Assembly (NCBI GenBank): GCA_019638395.1
Contig: JAHBTX010000002.1
Location: 806,001 to 870,000, forward strand
Source of the DNA: Cyclobacteriaceae bacterium
Lineage (GTDB): Bacteria > Bacteroidota > Bacteroidia > Cytophagales > Cyclobacteriaceae
Length of the DNA stretch: 64,000 bases
Reading direction: 5' to 3'
Shown here: positions 43,294 through 52,387 of the stretch, in pieces
Position numbering within the stretch: position 1 is the stretch's first letter
How the letters are laid out: each line of letters opens with the position of its first letter
Position numbers and translations under genes: made by a program
Notes under the pieces: generated by a model
Told to the model about the DNA's origin: nothing
What the model saw: only the letters and a program-made list of their open reading frames with translations
Databases searched by the model: none

Positions 43294-44592
43294 ATGAAAT
43301 ACTCCTTACTCATCATTTGCCTGATTACAACCTCTGTTATTGCACAGGTAACCCCCAAACTACAAACCAAACTCGATCTGCAAGCCAAAGAAATTGAAAC
43401 CCGCGTAATAGAATGGCGAAGGCATTTGCATCAAAATCCTGAGCTATCCAATCGCGAAACCCAAACAGCCGCTTATATCGCTGAGCATTTAAAAAAAATT
43501 GGATTAAAAGTTCAAACCGGAGTAGCGCACACGGGCGTTGTGGCCTTGCTGGAAACTGGTAAGCCCGGCCCAGTGATTGCCTTACGTGCCGATATGGATG
43601 CGTTGCCTGTTACCGAGCGCAACAGTTTGCCCTTTGCATCGAAAGTAAAAACAACATTTAACGGCCAGGAAACCGGAGTGATGCATGCGTGTGGCCACGA
43701 TAGTCACGTAGCAATTTTAATGGGCGTAGCCGAAATTCTGGTGAAGAACAAAGCTGAGTTGAAGGGAACAATCAAGTTTATATTTCAACCGGCAGAAGAA
43801 GGTGCGCCTGTGGGCGAAGAAGGTGGTGCTTCTATGATGGTGAAAGAAGGTGTACTGCAAAATCCAAAAGTGGAAGCGATCTTCGGCTTGCACATTAGTT
43901 CTGTTACCCCTTTAGGGAAACTTACTTACAAGCCGGGCGGTATGATGGCTGCAGCCGATACCTATTCGGTAAAGATTTTAGGTAGACAAGCACATGGTTC
44001 TACTCCGTGGATGAGCATTGATCCGATTGTGGTATCGGCTCAGATTATTAATGGTTTGCAAACCATCATCAGCCGCCAGACGGAACTCACCAAAGAAGCT
44101 GCTGTGATAACCGTTGGCCGGATTCAATCGGGTATTCGCGAAAACATTATTCCCGAAGAAGCCTTCTTTGCCGGAACCATTCGCACGTTGGATACCGACA
44201 TGCAGGATAAGATTCATGAAAAGATAAAACTTACGGCAACAAAAATTGCAGAGAGTGCCGGAGCAAAAGCCGAAGTAATTATTCGCAGGGGAACGCCCGT
44301 AACGTATAACGATCCGGCTCTTACTCAAAAAATGATTCCGAGTTTGCAAAAGGCAGCGGGTGCAGCCAACACGTTCGAGATTAATGCAATTACCGGGGCG
44401 GAAGACTTTGCGTTTTATCAGAAAGAAATTCCAGGCTTCTTCTTTTTTCTAGGTGCCATGCCACCCGATACCGATCCGGCTAAAGTACCCTCGCACCACA
44501 CCCCCGATTTTATGATTGATGAAACTGCTTTTGTTACTGGTGTAAAAGCCATGCTGAATGTAACGGTAGATTATATGTTTGCCAAGAAGTAA
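43294..44592 (+). CDS. Secreted M20 family amidohydrolase, paralogue 2
   Basis: The 432-aa protein parallels paralogue 1 throughout: signal peptide (MKYSLLIICLITTSVIAQ), HACGHDSHV, PAEEGAP, GLHIS, KILGRQAHGSTPWMS and HHTPDF. The second acidic stretch differs (VGEEGGASMM for ADEWPGGAELM), which could alter substrate range. The gene begins 36 bp after the HEPN relic and probably arose by tandem duplication. Confidence 0.93.
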   Translation: MKYSLLIICLITTSVIAQVTPKLQTKLDLQAKEIETRVIEWRRHLHQNPELSNRETQTAAYIAEHLKKIGLKVQTGVAHTGVVALLETGKPGPVIALRADMDALPVTERNSLPFASKVKTTFNGQETGVMHACGHDSHVAILMGVAEILVKNKAELKGTIKFIFQPAEEGAPVGEEGGASMMVKEGVLQNPKVEAIFGLHISSVTPLGKLTYKPGGMMAAADTYSVKILGRQAHGSTPWMSIDPIVVSAQIINGLQTIISRQTELTKEAAVITVGRIQSGIRENIIPEEAFFAGTIRTLDTDMQDKIHEKIKLTATKIAESAGAKAEVIIRRGTPVTYNDPALTQKMIPSLQKAAGAANTFEINAITGAEDFAFYQKEIPGFFFFLGAMPPDTDPAKVPSHHTPDFMIDETAFVTGVKAMLNVTVDYMFAKK

Positions 44593-44758
44593 TAGCACGG
44601 ATGCGGCCACGTAAGTAGCATTTCCAAAACGTATTCGTTGTTGCTATTTCTGGCAAATCAAATACACGATCAGCTGTTGCATAAAGTTTCCATCGGTGTA
44701 AAAAAATTCCAATAAATGCGGTAATCTTCCTTTATTCGAAAACCAAACAACCTGACCT

Positions 44759-46810
44759 ATGAATCGTAGCCTCTTACTGCTGCTGCTGGTACCGTATTGT
44801 GCTTTTTCTCAGCACGTACCTACTTTCGAACAAGTTATCTCCTTGCGCAGTGTTGGTAATGTAGTGCTTTCGCCCGATGGCAAATCTGCCGTCTATACCG
44901 TTCAAACTACTGATTGGGATAATAACCGGTACGATACGGAACTGTGGCTTTGGCGTGAAGGCAGCGAACCGTTTCAACTTACCAACAACCCACGTAATAG
45001 TAGCATGGCTCCGGAGTTTTCGCCCGATGGTAAATGGATTTCTTTTTTGTCGGATCGTGGAAATAAAAATCAGGTGTACCTGATGCGGATAGATGGTGGT
45101 GAACCGAAAGCAATGACGCGCGAAGAAGAAGGTGTTTCGTTTTACGAATGGCATCCTTCGGGTTCGCAAATCGTTTTTGTGAAATCAGAAAAGGAAGACA
45201 AGCTGAAGAAAGATCGCGAAAAGCGCTACGGAGCTTTTGAAGCCGATGATAAAGAGTTTACGCGTTCGCATTTATGGATGATAGATATAAATCCTAATCT
45301 GATTGATCCTGCTGAGTTGCCTTGTTACGAAACGATTGATTCCCTTAAAGTAAAAGCTGGATGCATTCAATGGCCAAAAGCACAACGCTTAACAGAAGGT
45401 AATTTTACCGTAACCAGTTTTGTTATTTCGCCTGATGGAAAGAGTATTGCGTTTGGGCATCAACCCGATCCGCTCATCAACTCGTTTCTAAAATCAGATA
45501 TTTCCATCGTAACACTAGCCGATAAAAAAATTACACCACTTGTAACCAATGCAAGCAGCGATGCATTGGAAGATTGGTCGCCCGACTCAAAACAAGTTTT
45601 GTTTACATCCAATGGAACAGATACAACTTCCAACTTCTATACGAACTCGCGGTTGTTTTCCATTGATGTAACCACGCGAGCCGTAAAGCCACTCGCAAAA
45701 GACCTGGACGAAGATTTAGGTGGTTTTACGTGGACGAAAACCGGAATCTATTCTTCGGTTTGGAACAAGACGAAACGACATCTTTATAAGATTGATCCGG
45801 CAACGGGAAAATACACCACAGTTATTACTGCACCCGAACAGGTTTATGGTTTTTCCTTTTCACAAGATGGAAATAAAATAGCTTTTGTAGGTCGGAGAGA
45901 CGATCAGCTAAATGAAGTTTTTATTTCTGACATCAATAATCCTCAACCCAAACAAATCACAAAATTCACCAGTCAGGTGGCTGATTGGAAAGTAGCGCAA
46001 AGCGAAGTAATAAGCTGGAAGAGTAAAGATGGCGCAACCATTGAAGGCGTGTTGCATAAGCCTGCCAATTACGATGCCACGAGAAAATATCCATTAATGG
46101 TTGTGATACACGGTGGCCCAACGGGTATTGATACACCTACACCGGTACCCGGCTATGTGTACCCCATTCTGCAATGGCTTGATAAAGGTTGTTTGGTGTT
46201 GCGGCCTAACTATCGCGGTTCCGCTGGTTATGGTGAAGCATTTCGTTCGCTTAATGTAAAAAACTTGGGCGTAGGCGATATGTGGGATGTAATGAGTGGT
46301 GTGGAGCATCTCGACAAAAAAGGAATGATTGATAAAACCAAAATGGGTAGCATGGGCTGGAGCCAGGGCGGTTACATCTCAGCATTTCTTACAACCAACA
46401 CCGATGCGTTCAAGGCAATCTCGGTGGGTGCGGGCATCAGCAACTGGATGACGTATTATGTAAACACAGACATTCATCCCTTTACACGCCAATATTTAAA
46501 AGCAACTCCGTGGAGCGATGAAGGGATTTATAAAAAGACTTCGCCCATGACGAACATCAACAAAGCCAAAACACCAACGCTTATTCAACATGGTGAATAT
46601 GATAGACGCGTACCCATTGCCAATGCGTATGAGTTACTGCAAGGTTTGCGCGATAAAAATGTTCCGGCCGAGTTGGTGGTGTATAAAGGTTTTGGTCATG
46701 GCATTAACAAGCCGAAAGAGCGCTTGGCAGCAACGTGGCACAACTGGCAATGGTTTAATAAGTATGTGTGGGGCGAGGAGGTGGAGATGCCCTTGGTGAA
46801 TAAGAAATAA
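44759..46810 (+). CDS. Secreted S9 family (prolyl oligopeptidase-like) peptidase
   Basis: The 683-aa protein has a signal peptide (MNRSLLLLLLVPYCAFSQ), a seven-bladed PD40/TolB-type propeller (LSPDGKSAVYTVQ, FSPDGKWISFLSD, VISPDGKSIAFGH) and a C-terminal alpha/beta-hydrolase domain. The nucleophile Ser is in GWSQGGY, the Asp in GEYDRRVP and the His in GFGHGIN. It fits acylaminoacyl/dipeptidyl peptidases that process oligopeptides in the periplasm. With the M1 and two M20 genes it makes this a peptide-degradation neighbourhood. Confidence 0.93.
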   Translation: MNRSLLLLLLVPYCAFSQHVPTFEQVISLRSVGNVVLSPDGKSAVYTVQTTDWDNNRYDTELWLWREGSEPFQLTNNPRNSSMAPEFSPDGKWISFLSDRGNKNQVYLMRIDGGEPKAMTREEEGVSFYEWHPSGSQIVFVKSEKEDKLKKDREKRYGAFEADDKEFTRSHLWMIDINPNLIDPAELPCYETIDSLKVKAGCIQWPKAQRLTEGNFTVTSFVISPDGKSIAFGHQPDPLINSFLKSDISIVTLADKKITPLVTNASSDALEDWSPDSKQVLFTSNGTDTTSNFYTNSRLFSIDVTTRAVKPLAKDLDEDLGGFTWTKTGIYSSVWNKTKRHLYKIDPATGKYTTVITAPEQVYGFSFSQDGNKIAFVGRRDDQLNEVFISDINNPQPKQITKFTSQVADWKVAQSEVISWKSKDGATIEGVLHKPANYDATRKYPLMVVIHGGPTGIDTPTPVPGYVYPILQWLDKGCLVLRPNYRGSAGYGEAFRSLNVKNLGVGDMWDVMSGVEHLDKKGMIDKTKMGSMGWSQGGYISAFLTTNTDAFKAISVGAGISNWMTYYVNTDIHPFTRQYLKATPWSDEGIYKKTSPMTNINKAKTPTLIQHGEYDRRVPIANAYELLQGLRDKNVPAELVVYKGFGHGINKPKERLAATWHNWQWFNKYVWGEEVEMPLVNKK

Positions 46811-46812
46811 AA

Positions 46813-46840
46813 AGGCGGCACCTTAAAGCAGATGCCGCCT
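46813..46840 (-). terminator. Terminator between convergent S9 and redoxin genes
   Basis: AGGCGGCA (46813-46820) and TGCCGCCT (46833-46840) form a perfect 8-bp stem with a 12-base loop. An A-run on each side gives a T-run downstream on the minus strand and a shorter one on the plus strand, so it may act both ways. Confidence 0.75.
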
Positions 46841-46864
46841 AAAATTCAAAACAACCCTCTAAAC

Positions 46865-47461
46865 TTAAGCACTCTTCCACTTAATACCACAACCAATGGC
46901 TTTGGTTTTAGGTGTGGGCGCAGGCTTGCCTTGCAATAATGCATCGGCTGCATCTTCTACATAGCGTTTGGTTACAGCATCGGCTTTGCGCGAGTTGTCA
47001 TCAATCGCACCGATATACGTTACCTTAAGATCTTTGGAAAGCACAAACACATGTGGTGTATTGGTAGCTCCGTAGGCTTTTGCTACTTCCTGCGTTTCAT
47101 CTACCAGGTAGGGGAATTTATATCCTTTCTGTTTGGCAATGCGAACCATTTCTTCAAACGAATCGCCCGATGAAGCGGCCGGATCATTTGCGTTAATGGC
47201 AATAACAGGAATTCCCTTTGCTGCATACTTCGTATTCAAATCCATAATACGCTGGTTGTATGCTTTTGAATAGGGACAAGTATTGCAATCAAAAATAACA
47301 ATGTAGCCCTTCGCATCTTTATAGTCGGCCAACGAAACCGTTTTGCCATCTACATTTTTCAATTTGAAATCAATGGCGGTATCGCCTACATCTAATCCAT
47401 CTTTTACCGGGCTTGCAGCCATAGCAATAAGAGCCAACAAAACAACAAATAGCTTTTTCAT
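46865..47461 (-). CDS. Secreted thioredoxin-family (redoxin) protein
   Basis: The 198-aa protein has a signal peptide (MKKLFVVLLALIAMAASPV) and an AhpC/TSA-like thioredoxin fold: VGDTAIDFKLKNVDGKTVSL, then the CxxC site in FDCNTCPYSK, cis-Pro region TNTPHVFVL, and a GAIDDNSRKADAV insertion. The C terminus adds one more Cys (AIGCGIKW). It probably acts as a periplasmic thiol-disulfide oxidoreductase or peroxidase. It lies 12 bp after the TlpA-like gene in one operon and ends before a good terminator. Confidence 0.9.
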   Translation of the reverse strand: MKKLFVVLLALIAMAASPVKDGLDVGDTAIDFKLKNVDGKTVSLADYKDAKGYIVIFDCNTCPYSKAYNQRIMDLNTKYAAKGIPVIAINANDPAASSGDSFEEMVRIAKQKGYKFPYLVDETQEVAKAYGATNTPHVFVLSKDLKVTYIGAIDDNSRKADAVTKRYVEDAADALLQGKPAPTPKTKAIGCGIKWKSA

Positions 47462-47473
47462 AGAATAATAAAT

Positions 47474-47956
47474 TTAGTTACTTAATTCGGTTATCAGTTT
47501 TTCGAGGTCGCCCTCGTGCAATTCTTTTTGTATCAGTTTGCGTTTACCTGTTTGTGTATTCAAGATAAGTGTAGCGGGTAGGGCACCGCTCCAGGTCTTG
47601 TCAATTTTATCTATCCACGAGTTGGGATCTGTTTCAGCTAAAATCACCACTTTATTCTTCAATGCTTTTCGGGTTACAAAACGCTCTACCTTGGCGGGAT
47701 CAGGATCCAGATCGAAGTCCATACTCACCAACGTTATATCCACATTGCTGTTATCGCTCCTCAGCTTTTCAAACAAAGGAATTTCCTTTACGCAAGGCGC
47801 ACACCAGGTAGCCCAGAAGTTTATTACTTGTATGCGATCGCTTTGGGTGGTGAGCAACTTTTGCAAATCTTTTAGCTTTATCTGGTTAATAGTTTGCCCA
47901 TAACCTGCCGCGGAAAGTATAACACCCAAAAAAATAAACCGGATGGACTTAATCAT
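47474..47956 (-). CDS. TlpA-like secreted thioredoxin
   Basis: The 160-aa protein has a signal peptide (MIKSIRFIFLGVILSAAGYGQ) and a thioredoxin fold with WATWCAPCVKEIP. The cis-Pro lies near LPATLIL. TlpA/ResA-type proteins reduce disulfides in apocytochromes or other periplasmic targets. It is the first gene of a two-gene operon with the redoxin. Confidence 0.92.
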   Translation of the reverse strand: MIKSIRFIFLGVILSAAGYGQTINQIKLKDLQKLLTTQSDRIQVINFWATWCAPCVKEIPLFEKLRSDNSNVDITLVSMDFDLDPDPAKVERFVTRKALKNKVVILAETDPNSWIDKIDKTWSGALPATLILNTQTGKRKLIQKELHEGDLEKLITELSN

Positions 47957-48400
47957 GTTGCAAAAACGGGATTTTTAGCGAATCGGTTTGTTAATTACTT
48001 CTAAATTTAAGATGTAAGGTTGCGTAATTCCAAGTAGGTATTAATGGGGTATTATTCAGGCACTTATAAATCACCAAAAATCAGTTAAAATAGAATTCCA
48101 CAAAATTCCACACTTATCCACATTACGGCATCGTTAAGGCTTAAAGTGCTGAAAATCAAAAAATTAATCCACTTATTGTTAATCAGTTCTTTGTGGACAA
48201 CTATTGGGCATTGCCGGGCGACAAGGTTTTCTAATAGGCAGATTTTCAATCTAATAGCACCGGCAAATTCGTTTCAAATGTTTGCAAAATCAGCATCAAT
48301 CTTACTCAAACAAAAGAAAACGACCTTAATTTTTTCCATTTAGAAAGATGCCAGCTACAGCCGGCAATGCGGTAGAAATTGTGCCTGCCGGCTTATGCGA
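47957..48400. other. 444-bp intergenic region with two DnaA-box-like sequences and a hairpin
   Basis: No gene was accepted. TTATCCACA at 48114-48122 is a perfect DnaA box, and TGTGGACAA at 48192-48200 differs by one base from the reverse box. Two ATTCCACA copies lie just upstream. A 65-codon plus-strand frame (48146-48343) looks like chance. A hairpin at 48359-48393 closes the minus-strand gene on its right. Confidence 0.5.
48359..48393 (-). terminator. Possible terminator of the 87-aa minus-strand gene
   Basis: AGCCGGCA and TGCCGGCT form a perfect 8-bp stem with a 19-base loop, 8 bp after the stop at 48401. The T-run is weak. Confidence 0.4.
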
Positions 48401-48664
48401 TTAATTTAATTTCTGACTAAGTGCTAACTCAGAAGGAACAACAGCGGCTGGCTGAGAGGTTAGTATCTGAGCAGGATACGTTTGCAAAAACCAGGCTTTG
48501 TAATGATGATACTGCAGGCAATCATCGGCCAACGTATTGCCAATCAGAATTTTGATTATCTGATCGCGTTCGATTGAACCTTTAATTTTTTCCTGCTGAT
48601 TAGCCGGTAAGCAACCGATGCGAACAAATTCTATTCCTTTATAAATCTCTGCAGGCACCAACAT
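48401..48664 (-). CDS. Conserved hypothetical protein, 87 aa
   Basis: The product (MLVPAEIYKGIEFVRIGCLPANQQEKI at its start) is helical with no signal peptide. The PAEIYKGIEFVRI segment recalls small proteins seen in Cytophagales, but I cannot name a function. A hairpin just after the stop and lack of any overlapping gene support it being real. Confidence 0.55.
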   Translation of the reverse strand: MLVPAEIYKGIEFVRIGCLPANQQEKIKGSIERDQIIKILIGNTLADDCLQYHHYKAWFLQTYPAQILTSQPAAVVPSELALSQKLN

Positions 48665-48858
48665 AGTTCAGATTGAATTGCACTTCGACACGAATTGTAA
48701 CCACAAGTTTAACCTCGATTATACATTTAAAAAATTTGAGCGTTGATAAACGAAGTCTTTCTATATTGGAAAAGAATGATTTTACGTGATTCTACTCATT
48801 GCATCCCGTTTAAGGATTCTGAAGAAAAATCCATCTTTCGGATTATATAAAAAGCAAC

Positions 48859-50013
48859 ATGACAGGTCTGAAACAACAACGCGCAAAGTTTACACTTTCA
48901 AATCAAACAACATACCTTAACTGTGCCTATATGTCGCCATTGTTAAAGGCTGTAGAGAAACAAGGTGTTGCTGGTATTCAACGAAAGCGAAACCCAACAA
49001 GTGTTTCTCCAAAGGATTTTTTTACCGATACCGAAAAATTAAGAAAGGAATTTGGAAAACTAATCAAGGCTGAAGCTTCGCGTATTGTTATCATTCCATC
49101 TGTATCGTATGGTATGGCTAACGTTATGAAAAACATCAGCGTTGGTGCAAGCGATAACATTGTTGTAGCTGCCGAACAGTTTCCAAGCAACTATTATCCG
49201 TGGCAACGGCTACAGGCCGATACCGGAGTACAGCTGAAAATTATTGCAGCACCCGAAACCAAAACCAATCGCGGCAAGCAATGGAACGCGCGACTGCTCA
49301 ATGCAATTGATACTAATACAAAGTTGGTAGCATTGGGTCATGTTCATTGGGCCGATGGCACCAGGTTTAATCTGAAGGCAATACGAATGCGCACGCGCGA
49401 AGTAGGCGCACGCCTGGTGATTGATGGTACGCAATCGGTTGGCGCTTTACCTTTTAGTGTGCAAGAAATTCAACCCGATGCGTTGATCTGTGCCGGCTAC
49501 AAATGGTTGATGGGCCCCTACTCGATGGGGCTTGCTTACTATGGCGAAAGTTTTGATAATGGAAAGCCTGTGGAGGAAAACTGGATCAATAGATTAAATA
49601 GTGAGAACTTTTCCGCCCTGGTAAACTATCAACCCGAATATCAGCCCGGTGCCTTGCGCTATGAAGTTGGCGAGCACAGTAATTTTATTCTGGTGCCCAT
49701 GATGCTGGAAGCATTGAAACAAATTAATCAATGGAAACCACAAGCCATTCAACAGTATTGTAAATCAATCACACAAAAACCCATAGCGCTTTTGCGCGAA
49801 GCCGGATTTTGGATTGAAGAAGAAAGCGCGCGCGGCTATCATTTGTTTGGTATTCGTTTGCCGGAAGGTGCAGACATGGAAGCAATTAAAAAGCGGGTAG
49901 CGAAAAATAAAATTTCGGTTTCGTTTCGGGGTAATGCCATTCGCGTTTCGCCACACGTGTATAATACCGAGAATGATATGATGAAACTGGTGCGGGTGTT
50001 GATTGGGAAATAG
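48859..50013 (+). CDS. Class V aminotransferase-fold PLP enzyme
   Basis: The 384-aa protein is a fold-type I PLP enzyme of the class V (cysteine desulfurase/isopenicillin-N epimerase-like) family. The PLP-aspartate region is LVIDGTQSVGALPF and the Schiff-base Lys is in CAGYKWLMGPYSMG. The C-terminal domain (ISVSFRGNAIRVSPHVYNTEND) fits kynureninase/selenocysteine-lyase-like members. The substrate is not clear. No iscU- or sufU-like partner is adjacent. Confidence 0.88.
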   Translation: MTGLKQQRAKFTLSNQTTYLNCAYMSPLLKAVEKQGVAGIQRKRNPTSVSPKDFFTDTEKLRKEFGKLIKAEASRIVIIPSVSYGMANVMKNISVGASDNIVVAAEQFPSNYYPWQRLQADTGVQLKIIAAPETKTNRGKQWNARLLNAIDTNTKLVALGHVHWADGTRFNLKAIRMRTREVGARLVIDGTQSVGALPFSVQEIQPDALICAGYKWLMGPYSMGLAYYGESFDNGKPVEENWINRLNSENFSALVNYQPEYQPGALRYEVGEHSNFILVPMMLEALKQINQWKPQAIQQYCKSITQKPIALLREAGFWIEEESARGYHLFGIRLPEGADMEAIKKRVAKNKISVSFRGNAIRVSPHVYNTENDMMKLVRVLIGK

Positions 50014-50112
50014 TGGAATGAAAAGAGCTGATTAAAAAATTTATGTTACAACCTAACGGCTGGTATATTTCAGCGTCTTGATATATTTACTACACTCAAA
50101 ACAACTTCACAC

Positions 50113-50676
50113 ATGCAAAGAAGAGAAGCGCTTAAAAGCCTGGCTATACTAACGGGCGGTGCTGTGCTTATACCTTCCTGTAACTTCGAAAAAGAAGATA
50201 TTCTGAAAGCCTATTCCAATCTGCAGATTACACCCACGCTGCAAACTTTATTGGGGCAAATAGCCGATACTATTATTCCACCCGCGCAATTGAAAGGCGC
50301 AAGCGATCTGGCCGTGCAGGATTTTATTTTAGTGATGGTGAACGATTGCCTGGACAAAGATCAGCAAACACAATTTGTGAAGGGATTGCAAGATTTTAAT
50401 GCTTTCAGCAAAAAAATTAGTGGTTCAGCTTTTTCAAAACTTCAATCAACCGAAAAAGAAAAAGTAGTTACACAAGGCTTATCGATTGGAGCGGGTGCAG
50501 ATGAAAATCAGAAAACGATTCACGAATTTTTATCCATTACCAAGCGGTTCACTATTCAAGGGTTTATGATGAGCGAATACATCATGACGGAAGTAAAACC
50601 TTACAGTTTAATTCCGGGAAAGTACAATGGCGAAGTTCTGATCAGCAGTATCTCTAACTTGAAAATCAATGGCTAA
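50113..50676 (+). CDS. Gluconate 2-dehydrogenase subunit 3-like lipoprotein
   Basis: The 187-aa protein begins MQRREALKSLAILTGGAVLIPSC: a twin-Arg, Tat-like signal with a lipobox Cys. The body fits the small subunit (GMC partner) of membrane-bound FAD dehydrogenases. The subunit is thought to aid export or maturation of the large subunit. Its stop lies eight bases inside the following GMC gene, giving tight coupling. The usual cytochrome c subunit is not adjacent. Confidence 0.88.
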   Translation: MQRREALKSLAILTGGAVLIPSCNFEKEDILKAYSNLQITPTLQTLLGQIADTIIPPAQLKGASDLAVQDFILVMVNDCLDKDQQTQFVKGLQDFNAFSKKISGSAFSKLQSTEKEKVVTQGLSIGAGADENQKTIHEFLSITKRFTIQGFMMSEYIMTEVKPYSLIPGKYNGEVLISSISNLKING

Positions 50677-52387
50677 TTTTAATATAGACGCAACACAACA
50701 GCGCACCTTTCAGGCAATTGTAATTGGCTCGGGCATGAGTGGCAGCTGGGCCGCCAAAGAATTGTGCGAGCATGGTGTTAAAACATTAGTGATTGAGCGC
50801 GGTCGCGATGTAAAACACCTGCGCGATTATCCCACTACCAACATGTTGCCCTATGAGTTTGAACACCGGGGACAACTCACCAAACAAATTGAAGAAGAAA
50901 ATCCCGTAGTAAGTAAGTGTTATGCTTTCCGCGAAGATGCCATGCACTTTTTTGTGAAAGACAAAGAGCACCCTTATGTGCAGGAAAAACCATTCGATTG
51001 GATTCGCGGGTATCAGGTAGGTGGCAAGTCATTATTATGGGCGCGACAAGTACAACGCTGGTCCGATTTTGATTTTGAAGGCCCGGCCCGTGATGGCTTT
51101 GCTGTGGATTGGCCCATTCGGTATAAAGACATTGCCCCGTGGTACAGTCATGTAGAAAAGTTTGCGGGCGTATCAGGCAACAAAGATGGTCTTGCCAATT
51201 TGCCGGATGGAGAATTTTTACCGGGCTTTGAGCTGAACATTGTAGAAAAATATTTTCAAGAGCAATTGAAAAAATATTATGGCGATTCGCGCCATATGAT
51301 TTTAGCACGGTGTGCACACATAACCGGCAATCTGGAATATTACAAACAGCAAGGTCGGGTGCAATGCCAGAGCCGTAACCTTTGCCAGCGCGGTTGTCCG
51401 TTTGGCGGCTACTTCAGCGCCAATGCATCAACATTACCATGGGCCGAAAAAACCGGCAACATGACGTTGCGCACCGATGCCGTTGTTCATTCTATTATTT
51501 ATGATGAAGCCAAAGGCAAAGCAATCGGTGTGCGCATTGTAGATGCAAACACCAAACAAACCGAAGAGTACTTTGCGGATGTAATTTTTGTGAATGCCGC
51601 AGCACTTAACACGAATCTGATTCTGCTTAACTCAACATCAAACCGTTTCCCTAATGGGTTGGGTAACGATAGCGAGTTGTTGGGTAAGTATGTAGCCTTC
51701 CATAATTATCGAGCGGGTATCTCTGCCGAGTACGAAGGTTATTCAGAATACACGACAACAGGCGGAAGACCCACCAGTGGCTATTTTCCCCGGTTCCGTA
51801 ATCTGCATAAACAAGAAACAGATTTTCTGCGTGGGTATGCAGCGGGTTTTAGTGCGGGCAGATACAATTATGCGGATCAAAGTGGCATTGGATTATCATT
51901 GAAAGAAGAATTACTCAATCCATCCAGGTATGGTAATTGGAGTGTAGGCTCGCACATGATGGGCGAGACCATTCCGAAAGAAACCAACTATGTTACATTG
52001 AGTAAAGACGAAAAAGATGCATGGGGTATTCCATTACTTAGCGTGAATGTAGACTACGATAATAACGATGAGAAGATGGTGAAAGACTATCAGGAGCAGA
52101 TGACAGAGATGTTTGAGAAGGCGGGCTTTACCAACATTCGCGTGCGCGATGATAAACGTGCACCCGGATTGGATATACATGAGATGGGTGGAGTACGCAT
52201 GGGTAAAGATCCGAAAACCTCGTTGTTGAATAAAGATCACCAACTGCATGCCTGCGCGAATGTATATGTAACGGATGGTGCCTGCATGACATCAACATCC
52301 ACACAAAATCCATCGCTAACGTATATGGCGTTTGCAGCGCGGGCCGCCCACCATGCTATGAAGAACCAGAAGTGGGGAAAGGTGTAA
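50669..52387 (+). CDS. GMC oxidoreductase (FAD dehydrogenase large subunit)
   Basis: The 572-aa protein has the FAD-binding motif VIGSGMSGSWAAKEL and IERGRDVK at the N terminus, an active-site region with CQSRNLCQRGCPFGGYF, and a C-terminal GMC domain (HEMGGVRMGKD, then TDGACMTSTSTQNPSLTYMAFAARAA) with catalytic His and Asn. It oxidises a sugar or polyol alcohol group in the periplasm and would ride out with the Tat-type small subunit. The electron acceptor is not encoded nearby. The start overlaps the small-subunit stop. Confidence 0.93.
   Translation: MANFNIDATQQRTFQAIVIGSGMSGSWAAKELCEHGVKTLVIERGRDVKHLRDYPTTNMLPYEFEHRGQLTKQIEEENPVVSKCYAFREDAMHFFVKDKEHPYVQEKPFDWIRGYQVGGKSLLWARQVQRWSDFDFEGPARDGFAVDWPIRYKDIAPWYSHVEKFAGVSGNKDGLANLPDGEFLPGFELNIVEKYFQEQLKKYYGDSRHMILARCAHITGNLEYYKQQGRVQCQSRNLCQRGCPFGGYFSANASTLPWAEKTGNMTLRTDAVVHSIIYDEAKGKAIGVRIVDANTKQTEEYFADVIFVNAAALNTNLILLNSTSNRFPNGLGNDSELLGKYVAFHNYRAGISAEYEGYSEYTTTGGRPTSGYFPRFRNLHKQETDFLRGYAAGFSAGRYNYADQSGIGLSLKEELLNPSRYGNWSVGSHMMGETIPKETNYVTLSKDEKDAWGIPLLSVNVDYDNNDEKMVKDYQEQMTEMFEKAGFTNIRVRDDKRAPGLDIHEMGGVRMGKDPKTSLLNKDHQLHACANVYVTDGACMTSTSTQNPSLTYMAFAARAAHHAMKNQKWGKV

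Noticed and set aside
48146-48343. 65-codon plus-strand frame in the gap before the 87-aa gene
   Set aside because: It has a basic, low-complexity translation and no recognisable domain. It overlaps DnaA-box-like sequence and the ends look arbitrary.
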